Source: Mycolicibacterium doricum (lineage in GTDB: Bacteria; Actinomycetota; Actinomycetes; Mycobacteriales; Mycobacteriaceae). From it: a DNA stretch of 64,000 nt. Positions 52,261 to 63,916 of this stretch are shown here, in pieces; positions within the stretch are counted from its first letter, which is position 1, and every line of letters starts with the position of its first letter. The notes beneath the pieces were generated by a model. That model made no database searches, had not been told where the DNA came from, and worked only from the letters and a program-made list of their open reading frames with translations. The stretch covers positions 3,844,001-3,908,000 of the forward strand of contig NZ_AP022605.1 of the NCBI RefSeq assembly GCF_010728155.1, given 5' to 3'. A program made the translations under genes and the position numbers.

Positions 52261-52736
52261 CCGACCACACCGTGACCACAATCTGCCCACAGTTACAGCT
52301 ATATCTACTGAGTCACAGTGACGTAACCCGGGGCCCGACGAAACGCCTCCTCCAGGGAACCAGGGGCGTTCCGGAGCACCGCGCGAGCTGCTTGTACTTG
52401 CATTCGCACGGACCGGGCGTCCTGCCGCAGTTCTATCGACCGGGCCCAGGTGATCCGCACCCGTTCGAAGAGTTCGATAACACGCGCGTCGCAGGGCCGG
52501 TGTATTCGGCGGGGTTATAGGAATGCGGCACGGGTGAAACCCTTCGCGGTTGAGGCACCGGGTTCGATGAGGCGCAGCGTTGTAGCGGGTTCACTGGATC
52601 GTGAGAGCAGCGCGAGACGTGGACCCATGTCGTGGCCGCTGTTTTGATCCGACTGCTTGCAGGTTACCGCACCGGAGTGTGGCAAGCACCCGTCTCGAGT
52701 GGCCCCGCAGTGAACCGTTCGAAACGGCTGTCCCGT
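52261..52736. other. Gene-poor right end of the island
   Basis: 476 bases with no convincing gene. It contains the second copy of GTCACAGTGACGTAA (52312-52326), upstream of the DUF3800 gene, and a GTTCGAAGA at 52463-52471 that matches the break point in the host tRNA-Ala (GTTCGAAGA at 46672-46680). The expected 3' tRNA fragment (a CTCCTAGGCTCC-like end) is not seen. Confidence 0.5.
52312..52326. repeat. GTCACAGTGACGTAA element, copy 2
   Basis: Identical over 15 bases to 27568-27582. Here it lies about 52 bases upstream of the DUF3800 start codon, in both cases upstream of a minus-strand gene and in the same orientation. Confidence 0.45.
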
Positions 52737-53147
52737 TCAGGGTTTGGGCGTCACCTCGACGCTCGGCGGCAGCGGCGACGGCTCAGGTTTCATGGAGCGG
52801 CGCAGGATCGAGAACGTCACCGCACCCACGGCGAGCACGCCGGCTCCGACGCCGAAAGCCAGCAGCTTGCGCCCTCGATTCCGGGCGTGCACGCCCGTGA
52901 GGGTTTCGGGAAAACTGCTGACAGCTTCCTGCGCGGCAGCGAGTTCCTGCACGAGGTTCTGTTGGGCGGCGGCGAGTTCCCGCCGCAGCTGCCCACTGCG
53001 GTAGCGCCGCCGCAACTCCGCTGCCGTCGCCTTGGTGGAGTCCGCGCCTACCCCGAGAACGCCGAGCGTCACGTCGACCGGACCGACTGCGGTGTATTTC
53101 AGACCGCGCGCCAACCGCTGCCGGGAAGTCAGGGGCGTCAGGCTCAT
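52737..53147 (-). CDS. cwsA: Cell wall synthesis/shape protein CwsA
   Basis: A 136-residue protein starting [65 protein letters not shown], characteristic of CwsA (Rv0008c). A predicted coiled coil covers residues ~55-85, and one membrane helix ([21 protein letters not shown]) lies near residues 93-114. CwsA interacts with CrgA and Wag31 and affects polar growth. Both its gene and crgA lie in this segment. It marks the resumption of conserved backbone after the island. Confidence 0.9.
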   Translation of the reverse strand: MSLTPLTSRQRLARGLKYTAVGPVDVTLGVLGVGADSTKATAAELRRRYRSGQLRRELAAAQQNLVQELAAAQEAVSSFPETLTGVHARNRGRKLLAFGVGAGVLAVGAVTFSILRRSMKPEPSPLPPSVEVTPKP

Positions 53148-53257
53148 GCGTTACCTCTTTCTCGGCACGTCGACCGGGGTGGATGACAGTGGCTACAGCC
53201 TGCCATCACCGGGTGGGGTGTCGGTGCCCAACCGGCGGAATGGCACACTGGCATCCC

Positions 53258-53785
53258 GTGACAAGCCCTATTCAGACCGCAACGGCGACCCTGCACACCA
53301 ATCGTGGCGACATCAAGATCGCCCTCTTCGGAAACCATGCACCCAAGACGGTGTCGAACTTCGTCGGCCTGGCGCAGGGCACGAAGGATTACACGGGCGA
53401 GAACGCCTCCGGCAGCACCTCGGGTCCGTTCTACGACGGCGCAGTGTTCCACCGGGTCATCGACGGCTTCATGATCCAGGGCGGCGACCCGACCGGAACC
53501 GGGCGCGGTGGGCCGGGTTACCAGTTCGCCGACGAGTTCCACCCCGAGCTGCAGTTCGACAGGCCCTACCTGCTGGCGATGGCCAACGCCGGTCCCGGCA
53601 CGAACGGTTCACAGTTCTTCATCACGGTGGGCAAGACACCGCACCTCAACCGGCGCCACACCATCTTCGGTGAGGTCGTCGACGCCCAGTCGCAGAAGGT
53701 GGTCGACGCGATCGCCACGACTGCCACCGACCGCAACGACCGGCCGACCGAGCCGGTGGTCATCGAATCGGTCACCATCAGCTGA
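53258..53785 (+). CDS. ppiA: Peptidyl-prolyl cis-trans isomerase A (cyclophilin)
   Basis: A 175-residue cyclophilin. The signature [37 protein letters not shown] and the [36 protein letters not shown] region carry the conserved Arg, Phe and His of the active site. GTG 53258 gives [31 protein letters not shown], matching Rv0009; starts further upstream in the frame lack similarity. No signal peptide: cytoplasmic. Confidence 0.95.
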   Translation: MTSPIQTATATLHTNRGDIKIALFGNHAPKTVSNFVGLAQGTKDYTGENASGSTSGPFYDGAVFHRVIDGFMIQGGDPTGTGRGGPGYQFADEFHPELQFDRPYLLAMANAGPGTNGSQFFITVGKTPHLNRRHTIFGEVVDAQSQKVVDAIATTATDRNDRPTEPVVIESVTIS

Positions 53786-53798
53786 CCGACCCAAGGTG

Positions 53799-54218
53799 TC
53801 ACTGCGTGCCGGTATAGCCGGCCGCGGTGAGGGCGTCGAGCACGTCGAGTGGGTCGGTTCCCAAATCCCACCGCGTGAACACGTGCAGCCGATCATCGGC
53901 TGTATCGATCTCCAGGAGCCGCATTTTGCGGGCCAGGCGCCGAAACTCGGTGATCCGCACGAGCGTGATGTCGGCGCGCCCCAGCACCCGGGTGCGCCAC
54001 CAGCCGCGGACTGCCACTCCTTCAGGGGTGATTGCCAGTTTCGGCCGTGCACGCCACGACATGATTGCAAACGTGATCAACCCCACTGCGGCGATGCCGG
54101 TCAGAATTCGGCCCGGCGGATCTGTGACAGCAGTCACAGCTGCGGTAGCCATCAGTGCACCGACGAATCCGCAAGCTGCGATTCCAGCCGCGGGCGGGCT
54201 CCACTCAGTTTGCTGCAT
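53799..54218 (-). CDS. PH-domain membrane protein (Rv0010c-like)
   Basis: A 139-residue protein beginning MQQTEWSPPAAGI at ATG 54218. Two membrane helices (GIAACGFVGALMATAAVTAVT and ILTGIAAVGLITFAIMSW) are followed by a small PH-like (DUF2581/bPH) domain, KLAITPEGVAVRGWWRTRVLGRADITLVRITEFRRLARKMRLLEIDTADDRLHVFTRWDLGTDPLDVLDAL. It is the counterpart of Rv0010c; function unknown. It converges on ppiA with 13 bases between stops. Confidence 0.85.
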   Translation of the reverse strand: MQQTEWSPPAAGIAACGFVGALMATAAVTAVTDPPGRILTGIAAVGLITFAIMSWRARPKLAITPEGVAVRGWWRTRVLGRADITLVRITEFRRLARKMRLLEIDTADDRLHVFTRWDLGTDPLDVLDALTAAGYTGTQ

Positions 54219-54267
54219 GGGTTGTGCACACCTTTTACCATTGCCGATGAGGTCATCCACAGGTGCT

Positions 54268-54282
54268 ATCCCCAATGGGGAT
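54268..54282. promoter_or_regulatory. Palindrome upstream of the Rv0010c-like gene
   Basis: ATCCCC-AAT-GGGGAT, a perfect palindrome with a 3-base centre, 50 bases before the Rv0010c-like start and beyond the crgA stop. It could be an operator or a terminator for crgA. Confidence 0.35.
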
Positions 54283-54386
54283 GAACTACACGGATGTGAT
54301 TGCACGGGCCCGTCGTTGCCGTGTTGGCAGCCGACCGGGCGGACGTCGAACTCATTTCGCCGTTCTCTCAACCGCCGAGCCGCGAG

Positions 54387-54671
54387 TCAGCGCCACCGCA
54401 TCGTGAGCAATAGACCGGTGATCATGAAGGCAAACGCGATCGCGTAGTTCCACGGGCCGAGGTCGGCCATCCACTGCAGCATGTCCGGCGCGTCGACCGG
54501 ATTGGTCGCCGCCAGCTGGAAGACGAGCAGCCAGATGAGCCCGAAGAGCATCAGGCCGACGAACAGTGCGACGAACCACACGCTGGAGGGACCGGCCTTC
54601 ACCTTCACCGGAGTCCGGCTCACCGGGTTGATGGTGAAGTCGTTCTTCTTACGGACCTTCGACTTGGGCAT
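54387..54671 (-). CDS. crgA: Cell division protein CrgA
   Basis: A 94-residue protein beginning [53 protein letters not shown], with two membrane helices, the second being [19 protein letters not shown]. It matches CrgA (Rv0011c), which recruits FtsI/PbpB and CwsA to the division site. ATG 54671 is the family start; a GTG two codons earlier is also in frame. It is divergent from the DUF881 gene. Confidence 0.94.
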   Translation of the reverse strand: MPKSKVRKKNDFTINPVSRTPVKVKAGPSSVWFVALFVGLMLFGLIWLLVFQLAATNPVDAPDMLQWMADLGPWNYAIAFAFMITGLLLTMRWR

Positions 54672-54736
54672 GGTCACCTTCGTGGCTGTCGGCGTCGCAG
54701 TTCCACCGGTGCGCTGACCGGCTCCCAGATGCGACG

Positions 54737-55573
54737 ATGGTGCAGATGCCTCCTGAGCCTAACGTAGGACCGGACCCGGAGAAGCCGCCCACGGAGCCGG
54801 CGGCTCCCGTGGCCCCCGCGCGTGCCGGGACCGGGCGCCTGTCCAGGTGGCGGTTCGGGGTGCCGCTGGTGTGTCTGGCCGCCGGTCTGTTGTTGGCCGC
54901 CACACACGGGGTGTCCGGCGGGGACGAGATCCGCCGCAGCGACGCTCCTCGGCTCGTCGACCTGGTGCGGGAGGCGCAGCAGTCCGTCGACCGCCTCGTC
55001 GCCGAACGAGACGCGTTGTCGGCGGAGGTCGACGGGCACCACGGCGGGAGCCCGGGGGCGGAGGCGGCGCTGACTGCTATCACCAACCGGTCGACGGCCC
55101 TGGCCACCGATGCGGGACTGAACCCGGTGAAGGGGCCCGGTCTGGTCGTCACCCTCAACGACGCCCAGCGCGACGCCGAAGGGCGGTTCCCCAGGGACGC
55201 CTCCCCCGACGACCTGGTGGTTCACCAGCAGGACATCCAGGCGGTGCTCAATGCGCTGTGGAGTGCGGGGGCGGAAGGCGTGCAGATGCAGGACCAGCGG
55301 ATCATCGCCACGTCCGCGCCGCGCTGCGTCGGCAATACCCTGCTGCTCAACGGCCGCACGTACAGCCCGCCCTATGTCATCACCGCGATCGGCGACGCCG
55401 GCGCCATGCAGGCCGCGCTGTCGGCGTCGTCGCTGGTGTCGCTGTACAAGCAGTACGTGGTGCGGTTCGGCCTCGGCTACACCGAGGAACCACGCGCCGA
55501 AGTGGCGCTCGTCGGGCACACCGAACCGGTACGGATGAAGTTCGCCCAGCCGATCGGGCCCGTCGGGTACTGA
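54737..55573 (+). CDS. DUF881 membrane-anchored protein (Rv0012-like)
   Basis: A 278-residue protein: a Pro-rich cytoplasmic start, one helix ([19 protein letters not shown], ~residues 40-58), and an external DUF881 domain with a coiled coil ([26 protein letters not shown]) then [51 protein letters not shown] and [17 protein letters not shown]. It corresponds to Rv0012 and lies with division genes throughout actinobacteria. Its function is unknown; an envelope or division role is inferred from context. Confidence 0.87.
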   Translation: MVQMPPEPNVGPDPEKPPTEPAAPVAPARAGTGRLSRWRFGVPLVCLAAGLLLAATHGVSGGDEIRRSDAPRLVDLVREAQQSVDRLVAERDALSAEVDGHHGGSPGAEAALTAITNRSTALATDAGLNPVKGPGLVVTLNDAQRDAEGRFPRDASPDDLVVHQQDIQAVLNALWSAGAEGVQMQDQRIIATSAPRCVGNTLLLNGRTYSPPYVITAIGDAGAMQAALSASSLVSLYKQYVVRFGLGYTEEPRAEVALVGHTEPVRMKFAQPIGPVGY

Positions 55574-55595
55574 TTACCGCATGTAACCTGGCCGA

Positions 55596-56282
55596 ATGCC
55601 TGTCCTCGTCGTCGACAATTACGACAGCTTCGTGTTCAACCTCGTCCAGTACCTCGGACAGCTCGGGGTGGACGTGACGGTCTGGCGCAACGACGACAGC
55701 CGGCTGTCCACCGACGCCGGCATCGCCAAAGCCGCAGAGGACTTCGACGGTGTGCTGCTCAGCCCCGGTCCGGGCACGCCCGAGCGCGCCGGCGCCTCGA
55801 TTCCGCTGGTGCACGCCTGCGCGGACGCCGGCACTCCCCTGCTGGGTGTCTGTCTGGGCCACCAGGCGATCGGCGTGGCATTCGGCGGCACCGTCGACCG
55901 CGCCCCGGAGTTGCTGCACGGGAAGACCAGCGTCGTGCATCACACGAACAGCGGTGTGCTGCAGGGGCTTGCGGACCCATTCACCGCCACCCGGTACCAC
56001 TCATTGACCATCCTGCCCGACACGATGCCCGACGAGTTGGAGGTCACCGCGCGCACGTCCGGCGGCGTCGTCATGGGTGTGCGCCACACCGAACTGCCGA
56101 TCCACGGTGTGCAGTTCCACCCCGAGTCGATCCTCACCGAGGGCGGCCACCGGATGTTGGCAAACTGGCTCGGCTACTGCGGCAGCGCCCCGGACGAGGC
56201 GTTGGTCCGTCGCCTCGAGGACGAGGTCGCCACCGCCATCCACGTCGGCCGCGCCGCCGCTACGACGCGAAGTTCAGTGTGA
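55596..56282 (+). CDS. trpG: Class I glutamine amidotransferase TrpG/PabA
   Basis: A 228-residue amidotransferase subunit of anthranilate and/or aminodeoxychorismate synthase. The nucleophile is in GVCLGHQAIG (Cys near residue 87); the catalytic His and Glu are in HPESILTEGG; DNYDSFVFNLVQYL is the N-terminal family motif. Position next to pknB is as in M. tuberculosis (Rv0013), away from trp genes. Its 3' end overlaps the convergent pknB stop by 23 bases. Confidence 0.92.
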   Translation: MPVLVVDNYDSFVFNLVQYLGQLGVDVTVWRNDDSRLSTDAGIAKAAEDFDGVLLSPGPGTPERAGASIPLVHACADAGTPLLGVCLGHQAIGVAFGGTVDRAPELLHGKTSVVHHTNSGVLQGLADPFTATRYHSLTILPDTMPDELEVTARTSGGVVMGVRHTELPIHGVQFHPESILTEGGHRMLANWLGYCGSAPDEALVRRLEDEVATAIHVGRAAATTRSSV

Positions 56283-58134
56283 TCCTGCTGTCGAAGTTCA
56301 CGGCGGAACCCGGGGGTGGGTTCTGCCGGACCACCGCGTTGGTGCGCTGACCGCTGTTCGGCACGTCGCCGCCCTTGTCGAGCACGCCTGTCCAACCGAG
56401 CGCCCGTAGCCGCGGTTCGGCGTCGGTCCAGAACTGGCCGGTGAGATCGGGCATCACGAACTGGTTCCCGCGCGACACCTGCAGCTGCACCGGGGTGTCC
56501 ACGGGGACGCTCTCGCCGGCCGTCGGGCTGGTGCCGATGACCTGGCCCGCCGGTTCGGTGCTGTCGACGTCGGCGGGCACCGAGTTGCGGAAGCCCGACG
56601 CGGTGAGGATCTGCTGCGCCGTCTCCACCGTCTGACCGACGACGTCGGGAACAGCGCGGCTTTCGGGACCCGAACCGATGATGATCGTGATCTCGTTGGT
56701 GATCGCCGATGTCTGGTTGGCCTGCGGATTGGTGGCCAGCACCCGATCCTTGAGTTCCGGGGTCGACGGCGAGGCCTGCTGGCGGAACCGCCCGAACCCG
56801 GCATCGGTGAGTGTGCGGACCGCCTCGGCGTAGGTCAGCGACCTGACGTCGGGCACCTCGCGCTGCTCGGGACCGGTGGAGACGTTGATGGTGATCTCAT
56901 CCCCCGCGTCGGCCTCGGTGTTGGCCGCGGGCGACGTGCCGATCACGTGGTCGGGGGGGACCTCGGAGTTCGGTTCGTTCTGAGTGCGTACCGTGAACCC
57001 GGCGTTCTGCAGCTGGGCGATCGCCTCGGCGGAGACCTCACCGCGCACGTCGGGGACCTGCACCGCGCGGGTGCTCCCGCCGTAGGTGTTGATCGCCACC
57101 GCGACCACCACGGTCAGCACGGCCAGGACGGCGACGGCGACGACCCAGCGGCCGATCGATCCGCCGCGATTGCGCTCGACCAGGCGCGGTTCGGGTCGCG
57201 GCATGTGCGCAATCGGTGCGGTGCGGTCCGGATGCGGTGCGGCGGCCAGCATCGAGGTCCGTTCGGCGTCGGTGAACACCTTCGGCGCCTCGGGCGGTTC
57301 GCCACTGTGCACCCGGACCAGGTCGGCACGCAGCTCCGCGGCCGTCTGATAACGGTTGTCAGGGTTCTTCGCCAGCGCCTTGAGCACGACGGCGTCCAGA
57401 TCCGGCGTGATGTCCGCATGCTTGTGTGACGGCGGGACCGGGTCCTCCCGCACGTGCTGGTAGGCCACCGCGACGGGTGAGTCGCCGACGAAGGGCGGCT
57501 CACCGGTGAGCAGCTCGTAGAGCACGCAGCCCAGCGAATAGACGTCGGAGCGGGCGTCGACCTTCTCACCGCGGGCCTGCTCGGGCGACAGGTACTGTGC
57601 GGTGCCGATCACAGCCGCGGTCTGGGTCACGCTGCTCGAGTCGGCGAGCGCCTTGGCGATGCCGAAGTCCATCACCTTCACCGCGCCGGTCTTGCTGATC
57701 ATGATGTTGGCCGGTTTGACGTCGCGGTGGATCGTGCCGTGCTGATGGCTGAAGTTCAGTGCCTGGCAGGCGTCGGCGATGACCTCCAACGCCCGCTTGG
57801 GCGGCATCGGGCCATCGGACTGCACGATGTCGCGCAGCGTGACACCGTCGACGTACTCCATCACGATGTACGGCAGCGGCCCGGTCGGCGTCTCGGCTTC
57901 CCCGGTGTCGTAGACGGCCACGATCGCAGGGTGGTTCAGCGCGGCGGCATTTTGCGCCTCCCGCCGGAACCGCAGATAGAAACTTGGGTCGCGGGCCAGG
58001 TCGGCGCGCAGCACCTTGATAGCGACGTCGCGGTGCAGGCGCGTGTCGCGGGCGAGGTGGACTTCCGACATCCCGCCGAAGCCGAGGATCTCGCCCAGTT
58101 CGTAGCGGTCTGACAGGTGCTGTGGGGTGGTCAT
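56260..58134 (-). CDS. pknB: Ser/Thr protein kinase PknB with PASTA domains
   Basis: A 624-residue membrane kinase. The catalytic domain (residues ~1-275) has [32 protein letters not shown] and the activation loop [19 protein letters not shown], whose threonines are autophosphorylated in M. tuberculosis. The helix is [19 protein letters not shown] (~332-352), followed by four external PASTA repeats that sense peptidoglycan or lipid II. The start ATG 58134 overlaps the pknA stop (ATGA) and gives the conserved [17 protein letters not shown]. Last gene of the operon. Confidence 0.97.
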   Translation of the reverse strand: MTTPQHLSDRYELGEILGFGGMSEVHLARDTRLHRDVAIKVLRADLARDPSFYLRFRREAQNAAALNHPAIVAVYDTGEAETPTGPLPYIVMEYVDGVTLRDIVQSDGPMPPKRALEVIADACQALNFSHQHGTIHRDVKPANIMISKTGAVKVMDFGIAKALADSSSVTQTAAVIGTAQYLSPEQARGEKVDARSDVYSLGCVLYELLTGEPPFVGDSPVAVAYQHVREDPVPPSHKHADITPDLDAVVLKALAKNPDNRYQTAAELRADLVRVHSGEPPEAPKVFTDAERTSMLAAAPHPDRTAPIAHMPRPEPRLVERNRGGSIGRWVVAVAVLAVLTVVVAVAINTYGGSTRAVQVPDVRGEVSAEAIAQLQNAGFTVRTQNEPNSEVPPDHVIGTSPAANTEADAGDEITINVSTGPEQREVPDVRSLTYAEAVRTLTDAGFGRFRQQASPSTPELKDRVLATNPQANQTSAITNEITIIIGSGPESRAVPDVVGQTVETAQQILTASGFRNSVPADVDSTEPAGQVIGTSPTAGESVPVDTPVQLQVSRGNQFVMPDLTGQFWTDAEPRLRALGWTGVLDKGGDVPNSGQRTNAVVRQNPPPGSAVNFDSRITLNFAS

Positions 58135-59462
58135 GTCTGTGTTCGAAGCCATGTCTGTGCTGGGGCGGGCAGCGCCCGTAGGTGCGCGGATACAACAACC
58201 GCGTCGGGGCGGACTGCCCCGAATATGTCTCCACCATGACCGATGACCGCAGAAGAGGTCCAATCGGGCGTCCACTTGGGCATTGCGGCGGGCGACTGGT
58301 ACGGCGTGGTCTCGACGATGGTGTTCGTCACGGTCTGCGGCGGCAGTTCGCTTTCCTTGCGGTCCTGGGCGTTGAGCACGATCAGGACCGCGATGACGAT
58401 CGCGAGCGCGCCCAACACACCGGCGGCCCAGAGCAGGGCCCGCTGACCCGGGGAGAACGTGCGACGTGGTGGCGGCGGCCGGTGGATCGTGCCCGCCGGA
58501 CGCCCTCGGGCCGCGGTGGCCGGTGCCCGGCCGGTGAGGTGGGCGGCCGCGCGGGCCTGCGCTGCGGAGGGGACCGCAGCAGGGGTGGCGCGTCCGATGC
58601 TCGGCGCCTGGTTCGGTCGCGGCGGACGGCGGCCGGACCGCACGGCTGCCACCGCATCGGCGAACGGACCGCCGGACCGGTACCGCATACCAGGGTTCTT
58701 CACCAGTGTGATCTCGATCAGCTCGCGCACATTCGGCGGCAGGTCCGCGGGCAGCGGCGGGGGGGTCTCCTTGATGTGCTTCATCGCCACGGTCAGTGCA
58801 CCGTCACCGGTGAAAGGCCGCCTGCCGGAGAGGGATTCGTAGCCGACGACGCCGAGCGCGTACACGTCGCTGGCTGCGGTCGCGTCATGACCCAGGGCCT
58901 GTTCGGGCGCGATGTACTGCGCCGTGCCCATCACCATGCCGGTCTGGGTGACCGGGGCCGCGTCGACGGCCTTGGCGATACCGAAGTCGGTGAGTTTCAC
59001 CTGACCGGTCGGGGTGATGAGGATGTTGCCGGGCTTGACGTCGCGGTGCACCAGGCCGGCGGTGTGTGCGACCTGCAAGGCGCGCCCGGTCTGCTCGAGC
59101 ATGTCGAGGGCGTGCCGCAGGGAGAGCCGGCCGGTGCGTTTGAGCACCGAGTTCAACGGTTCACCGTTGACCAGTTCCATCACCAGGTACGCGGTGCGGC
59201 CCTCGCCGTCCATGTCGGTCTCGCCGTAGTCGTACACGCTGGCGATACCGGGGTGGTTGAGCATCGCGACGGTGCGCGCCTCGGCGCGGAACCGTTCGAC
59301 GAACTCCGGGTCGGTGGAGTACTCGGCCTTGAGGACCTTGATGGCGACACGCCGGCCCAGGCGGCTGTCCACGGCTTCCCACACCTGGCCCATACCACCG
59401 GTGGCGATGAGCCGCTGGAGCCGGTAGCGGCCGGAGAGGGTGACACCGACGCGCGGACTCAT
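58131..59462 (-). CDS. pknA: Ser/Thr protein kinase PknA
   Basis: A 443-residue kinase controlling cell shape with PknB. Kinase core: [64 protein letters not shown]. One helix ([21 protein letters not shown], ~345-365) and a short external tail of ~70 residues follow. The final segment ([30 protein letters not shown]) does not look like the Gly/Ser-rich tails usual here, and may be lineage-specific. ATG 59462 begins [13 protein letters not shown], 31 bases after pbpA. Confidence 0.95.
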   Translation of the reverse strand: MSPRVGVTLSGRYRLQRLIATGGMGQVWEAVDSRLGRRVAIKVLKAEYSTDPEFVERFRAEARTVAMLNHPGIASVYDYGETDMDGEGRTAYLVMELVNGEPLNSVLKRTGRLSLRHALDMLEQTGRALQVAHTAGLVHRDVKPGNILITPTGQVKLTDFGIAKAVDAAPVTQTGMVMGTAQYIAPEQALGHDATAASDVYALGVVGYESLSGRRPFTGDGALTVAMKHIKETPPPLPADLPPNVRELIEITLVKNPGMRYRSGGPFADAVAAVRSGRRPPRPNQAPSIGRATPAAVPSAAQARAAAHLTGRAPATAARGRPAGTIHRPPPPRRTFSPGQRALLWAAGVLGALAIVIAVLIVLNAQDRKESELPPQTVTNTIVETTPYQSPAAMPKWTPDWTSSAVIGHGGDIFGAVRPDAVVVSAHLRALPAPAQTWLRTQT

Positions 59463-59493
59463 TGCTCGGCTCCGAACCCGGCGCCCCGCGAAC

Positions 59494-60969
59494 TCACGAT
59501 CCCTCCCGCAGTGCCGCGGCGATGGTGGCCCGGCCGATCGGTGCGGCGACCTGTCCGCCGGTGGCCGAGAGCCGGTTGCCGCCGTTCTCGACGAGCACGG
59601 CGATGGCGACCTTGGGCGCCTGCGCCGGTGCGAAGGCGATGTACCAGGCATGGGGCGGAGTGTTGCCCGGGTCAGTCCCGTGCTCGGCAGTGCCCGTCTT
59701 CGACGCGATCTGCACGCCGGCGATGGCTCCTTTCTGCTGCGTCTGCTGCTCAGCGCCGACCATCAGGGCAGTCAGTGTAGCCGCGACCTCGGGTGTCACC
59801 GCCCGGCGCTCGTCGACCGGTTCGGTCGTCGTAAGGTTTGCCAAGTCGGGTCCACGCAGGCTGTCGACCAGGTAGGGCCGCATGGTCACCCCTTCGTTCG
59901 CGACGGTGGCAGCGACCATCGCGTTCTGCAGCGGTGTCAACGCCACGTCGCGCTGCCCGATGCTGGACATGCCCAGTGCGGCGGCGTCACCGATCGGGCC
60001 GACCGTGGATTCGGCGACCTGCAGCGGGATCGGCGCGGGCGGCATATCGAGCCCGAAAGCCGACGCCGTCTTCTTCAGGGCCTCCGTACCGGTGTCGATG
60101 CCCATCTCGACGAAGGCGGTGTTGCACGACCGGGCGAACGCTTCGCGTAGCGGCACGGTGGGGCCGCTGCCGCAGGCCGAGCCGCCGAAGTTCTCCAGGG
60201 TCACGGAACTGTTCGGCAGTGGGACGCGCGGTGCCGCGGTCAGTTGGGTGTCCGGGGTCGCGCCGTTCTCCAGGGCGGCGGCGGTGGTGATCACCTTGAA
60301 GGTCGACCCGGGCGGGTAGGTCTCCGAGATCGCCCGGTTGACCAGCGGGTTGTCCGGATTGTCGCGCAGCTGCTGCCACGCGGCGGTCTGTTGTTCGACG
60401 TCGTGGGCGGCCAGCAGGTTCGGATCGTAGGACGGCGCGGACACCATCGCGAGGATCTTGCCCGTCGACGGCTCCAGCGCCACCACCGACCCCTTACACG
60501 GCCCGTTGCAGCCGGCCTCCATGGCATCCCAGGCGGCCTGCTGCACCTGCGGGTTGATAGTGGTGACCACGTTGCCGCCGCGCGGATCGCGGCCGGTGAA
60601 GAAGTCGGCCAACCGGCGGCCGAAGAGCCGTTGGTCGGAGCCGTTGAGGATCGCGTCCTCGGCCCGTTCCAGGCCGGTGCTCGAGTAGGTGAGGGAGTAG
60701 AAGCCGGTGACCGGTGCGTAGGCCTGCGCATTCGGATACACCCGCAAGAACCTGAACCGCCCGGGGGTGGACACCGAATACGCCAGCAGCTGGCCGCCGG
60801 CGGTGATCTGACCGCGCTGGCGGGAGTACTCGTCGAGCAGCACGCGCTGGTTGCGCGGGTCGCTGCGCAGGCTGTCGGCGGTGAAAACCTGGGTGACGGT
60901 GGCGTTGCCGAGCAACAGCACGATCAAGACCATGATCGTGACCGAGATGCGCCGCAGTGAGGTGTTCAT
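59494..60969 (-). CDS. pbpA: Penicillin-binding protein PbpA (class B)
   Basis: A 491-residue transpeptidase, the same length as in M. tuberculosis. N-terminal helix ([22 protein letters not shown]), then the transpeptidase domain with STFK in [19 protein letters not shown] in [13 protein letters not shown], and KTG in [12 protein letters not shown]. It cross-links peptidoglycan during growth with RodA, whose gene overlaps it by 4 bases (ATGA). Start ATG 60969. Confidence 0.96.
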   Translation of the reverse strand: MNTSLRRISVTIMVLIVLLLGNATVTQVFTADSLRSDPRNQRVLLDEYSRQRGQITAGGQLLAYSVSTPGRFRFLRVYPNAQAYAPVTGFYSLTYSSTGLERAEDAILNGSDQRLFGRRLADFFTGRDPRGGNVVTTINPQVQQAAWDAMEAGCNGPCKGSVVALEPSTGKILAMVSAPSYDPNLLAAHDVEQQTAAWQQLRDNPDNPLVNRAISETYPPGSTFKVITTAAALENGATPDTQLTAAPRVPLPNSSVTLENFGGSACGSGPTVPLREAFARSCNTAFVEMGIDTGTEALKKTASAFGLDMPPAPIPLQVAESTVGPIGDAAALGMSSIGQRDVALTPLQNAMVAATVANEGVTMRPYLVDSLRGPDLANLTTTEPVDERRAVTPEVAATLTALMVGAEQQTQQKGAIAGVQIASKTGTAEHGTDPGNTPPHAWYIAFAPAQAPKVAIAVLVENGGNRLSATGGQVAAPIGRATIAAALREGS

Positions 60970-62374
60970 ACCTTGCCGATCACCTCGGTGCTGGCGGCGG
61001 CGATCGGTGTCTGCGGCACCGGTTTGGTGCTGATCGGCCTGCGCGCGGCGTGTGAGATCCGCAGCAGGATCGCCAGCAGCAGGTAGTTGGCCACCAGCGA
61101 GGAACCGCCGTAGGACATCCACGGGGTGGTGAGCCCGGTCAACGGGATCAGCCGCGTCACGCCGCCCACCACGATGAACAGCTGGAATGCCAGCGTTGAC
61201 GCCAGACCGGCAGCGAGCAGCTTGCCGAAGCTGTCCCGCACGGCGATCGCGGTGCGCAGTCCCCGGATGACGAGGATCGTGTAGAGCATCAGCACCGCAG
61301 AGAACCCCACCAGGCCGAGTTCCTCACCGACCGCGGCGATGATGAAGTCCGTCGACGCCGCCGGCACCGTCCCCGGCTGGCCGTTACCCAGACCGGTGCC
61401 GAAGACGCCTCCGGTCGCGAAGCTGAACATCGACTGCACCAGTTGGTAGCCCGCGCCCTCGGGATCGGCGAACGGGTCGAGCCAGGTCTGCACCCGCACA
61501 CGGACGTGGCCGAAGAGGTAGTACGCCGCGACGCAGCCCGCCGCGAACAGGCTCAGTCCGATCGCCACCCAGCTGACCCGGTCGGTGGCGACGTAGAGCA
61601 GGATCAAAAACGACGTGTAGAGCAGCAGTGAGGTGCCGAGGTCCTTCTCGAACACCATGACGCCGATCGAGGCGATCCACGCCGCCAGCAGCGGGGCGAG
61701 GTCGCGCGGCCGCGGCAGTGTCATCCCCAGGAAGTGTTTTCCCGCACTGGTGAACAGCTCCCGTTTGTCGACCAGCACGGCGGCGAAGAAGACCAGCAGC
61801 AGGATCTTGGAGAACTCCGCTGGCTGAATCGAGAAGCCCGGCAACTCAATCCAGATCTTGGCGCCGTTCTGCTCCGACATCGACGCGGGCAGCACCGCCG
61901 GGATCGCCAACAGGATCAAACCGGCCAGGCCGCAGACGTACCCGTACCGCGCCAGCATCCGATGATCACTGAGAAACGTGATGACACAGGCGAATCCGAT
62001 GACCCCGACCAGCGTCCACAGCATCTGCTGGTTCGCCGTGCCGCCTAGGCCCCGGCCGGTCAGCTCGCCCTGGGCCAGGTCGAGGCGGTGAATCATCACC
62101 AGTCCCAGCCCGTTGAGCAGGGCGACAACCGGCAGCAAAAGCGGATCGGCGTAGGGCGCATAGCGGCGCACCGCCAGGTGCGCCCCGGCGAACAGCGCGA
62201 GGTATCCGGCAGTGTACTGCGCCAGGTCCCAGCTGATGCCCTGCTCCTGGTTGGCCTCCACCATCAGCAGGGCGACGGTGGTGATGGCCGCGGCGAAGGC
62301 CAGCAGCAGCAATTCGGCGTTCCGCCGATTCGGCAGCGGCGGAGTGACCGTCACCGGTGACTGCGGCTGGGTGG

Positions 62375-62378
<4 letters not shown>
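60966..62378 (-). CDS. rodA: SEDS peptidoglycan polymerase RodA
   Basis: A 470-residue SEDS glycosyltransferase with about 12 membrane helices. The family motif region TTPWMSYGGSSLVANYLLLAILLRISH and the segments GAKIWIELPGFSIQPAEFSKILLLVFFAAVLV and GTGLGNGQPGTVPAASTDFIIAAVGEELGLVG are all intact. It polymerises lipid II together with PbpA. The ATG at 62378 overlaps the pstP stop (ATGA); the long frame upstream is a shadow of pstP. Confidence 0.96.

Positions 62379-63912
<1,534 letters not shown>

Positions 63913-63916
<4 letters not shown>

Larger units (their letters stand above)
46679..52736. mobile_element. Degraded phage/integrative island in tRNA-Ala
   Basis: About 6 kb between the broken tRNA-Ala and cwsA, a junction that in other mycobacteria is short. 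Contents: a foreign tRNA-Ala, remains of an ImmA/IrrE protease, a tail tape-measure C-terminus, a frameshifted membrane protein, an intact Fic protein, an AbrB-like protein and a frameshifted DUF3800 protein. Base composition is visibly lower in GC in several places (49690-49790, 51330-51370). No integrase is left, and the displaced 3' half of the host tRNA is not found at the right end, so the right boundary near 52.5-52.7 kb is approximate. Confidence 0.75.

Noticed and set aside
52272-52520. 82-codon ORF at the right end of the island
   Set aside because: No recognisable domain, no ribosome site, and codon use is not distinctive.
58131-58330. Possible frameshift in the PknA external tail
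   Set aside because: The tail is odd but external tails of PknA vary widely, and the frame ends with a perfect ATGA overlap with pknB.
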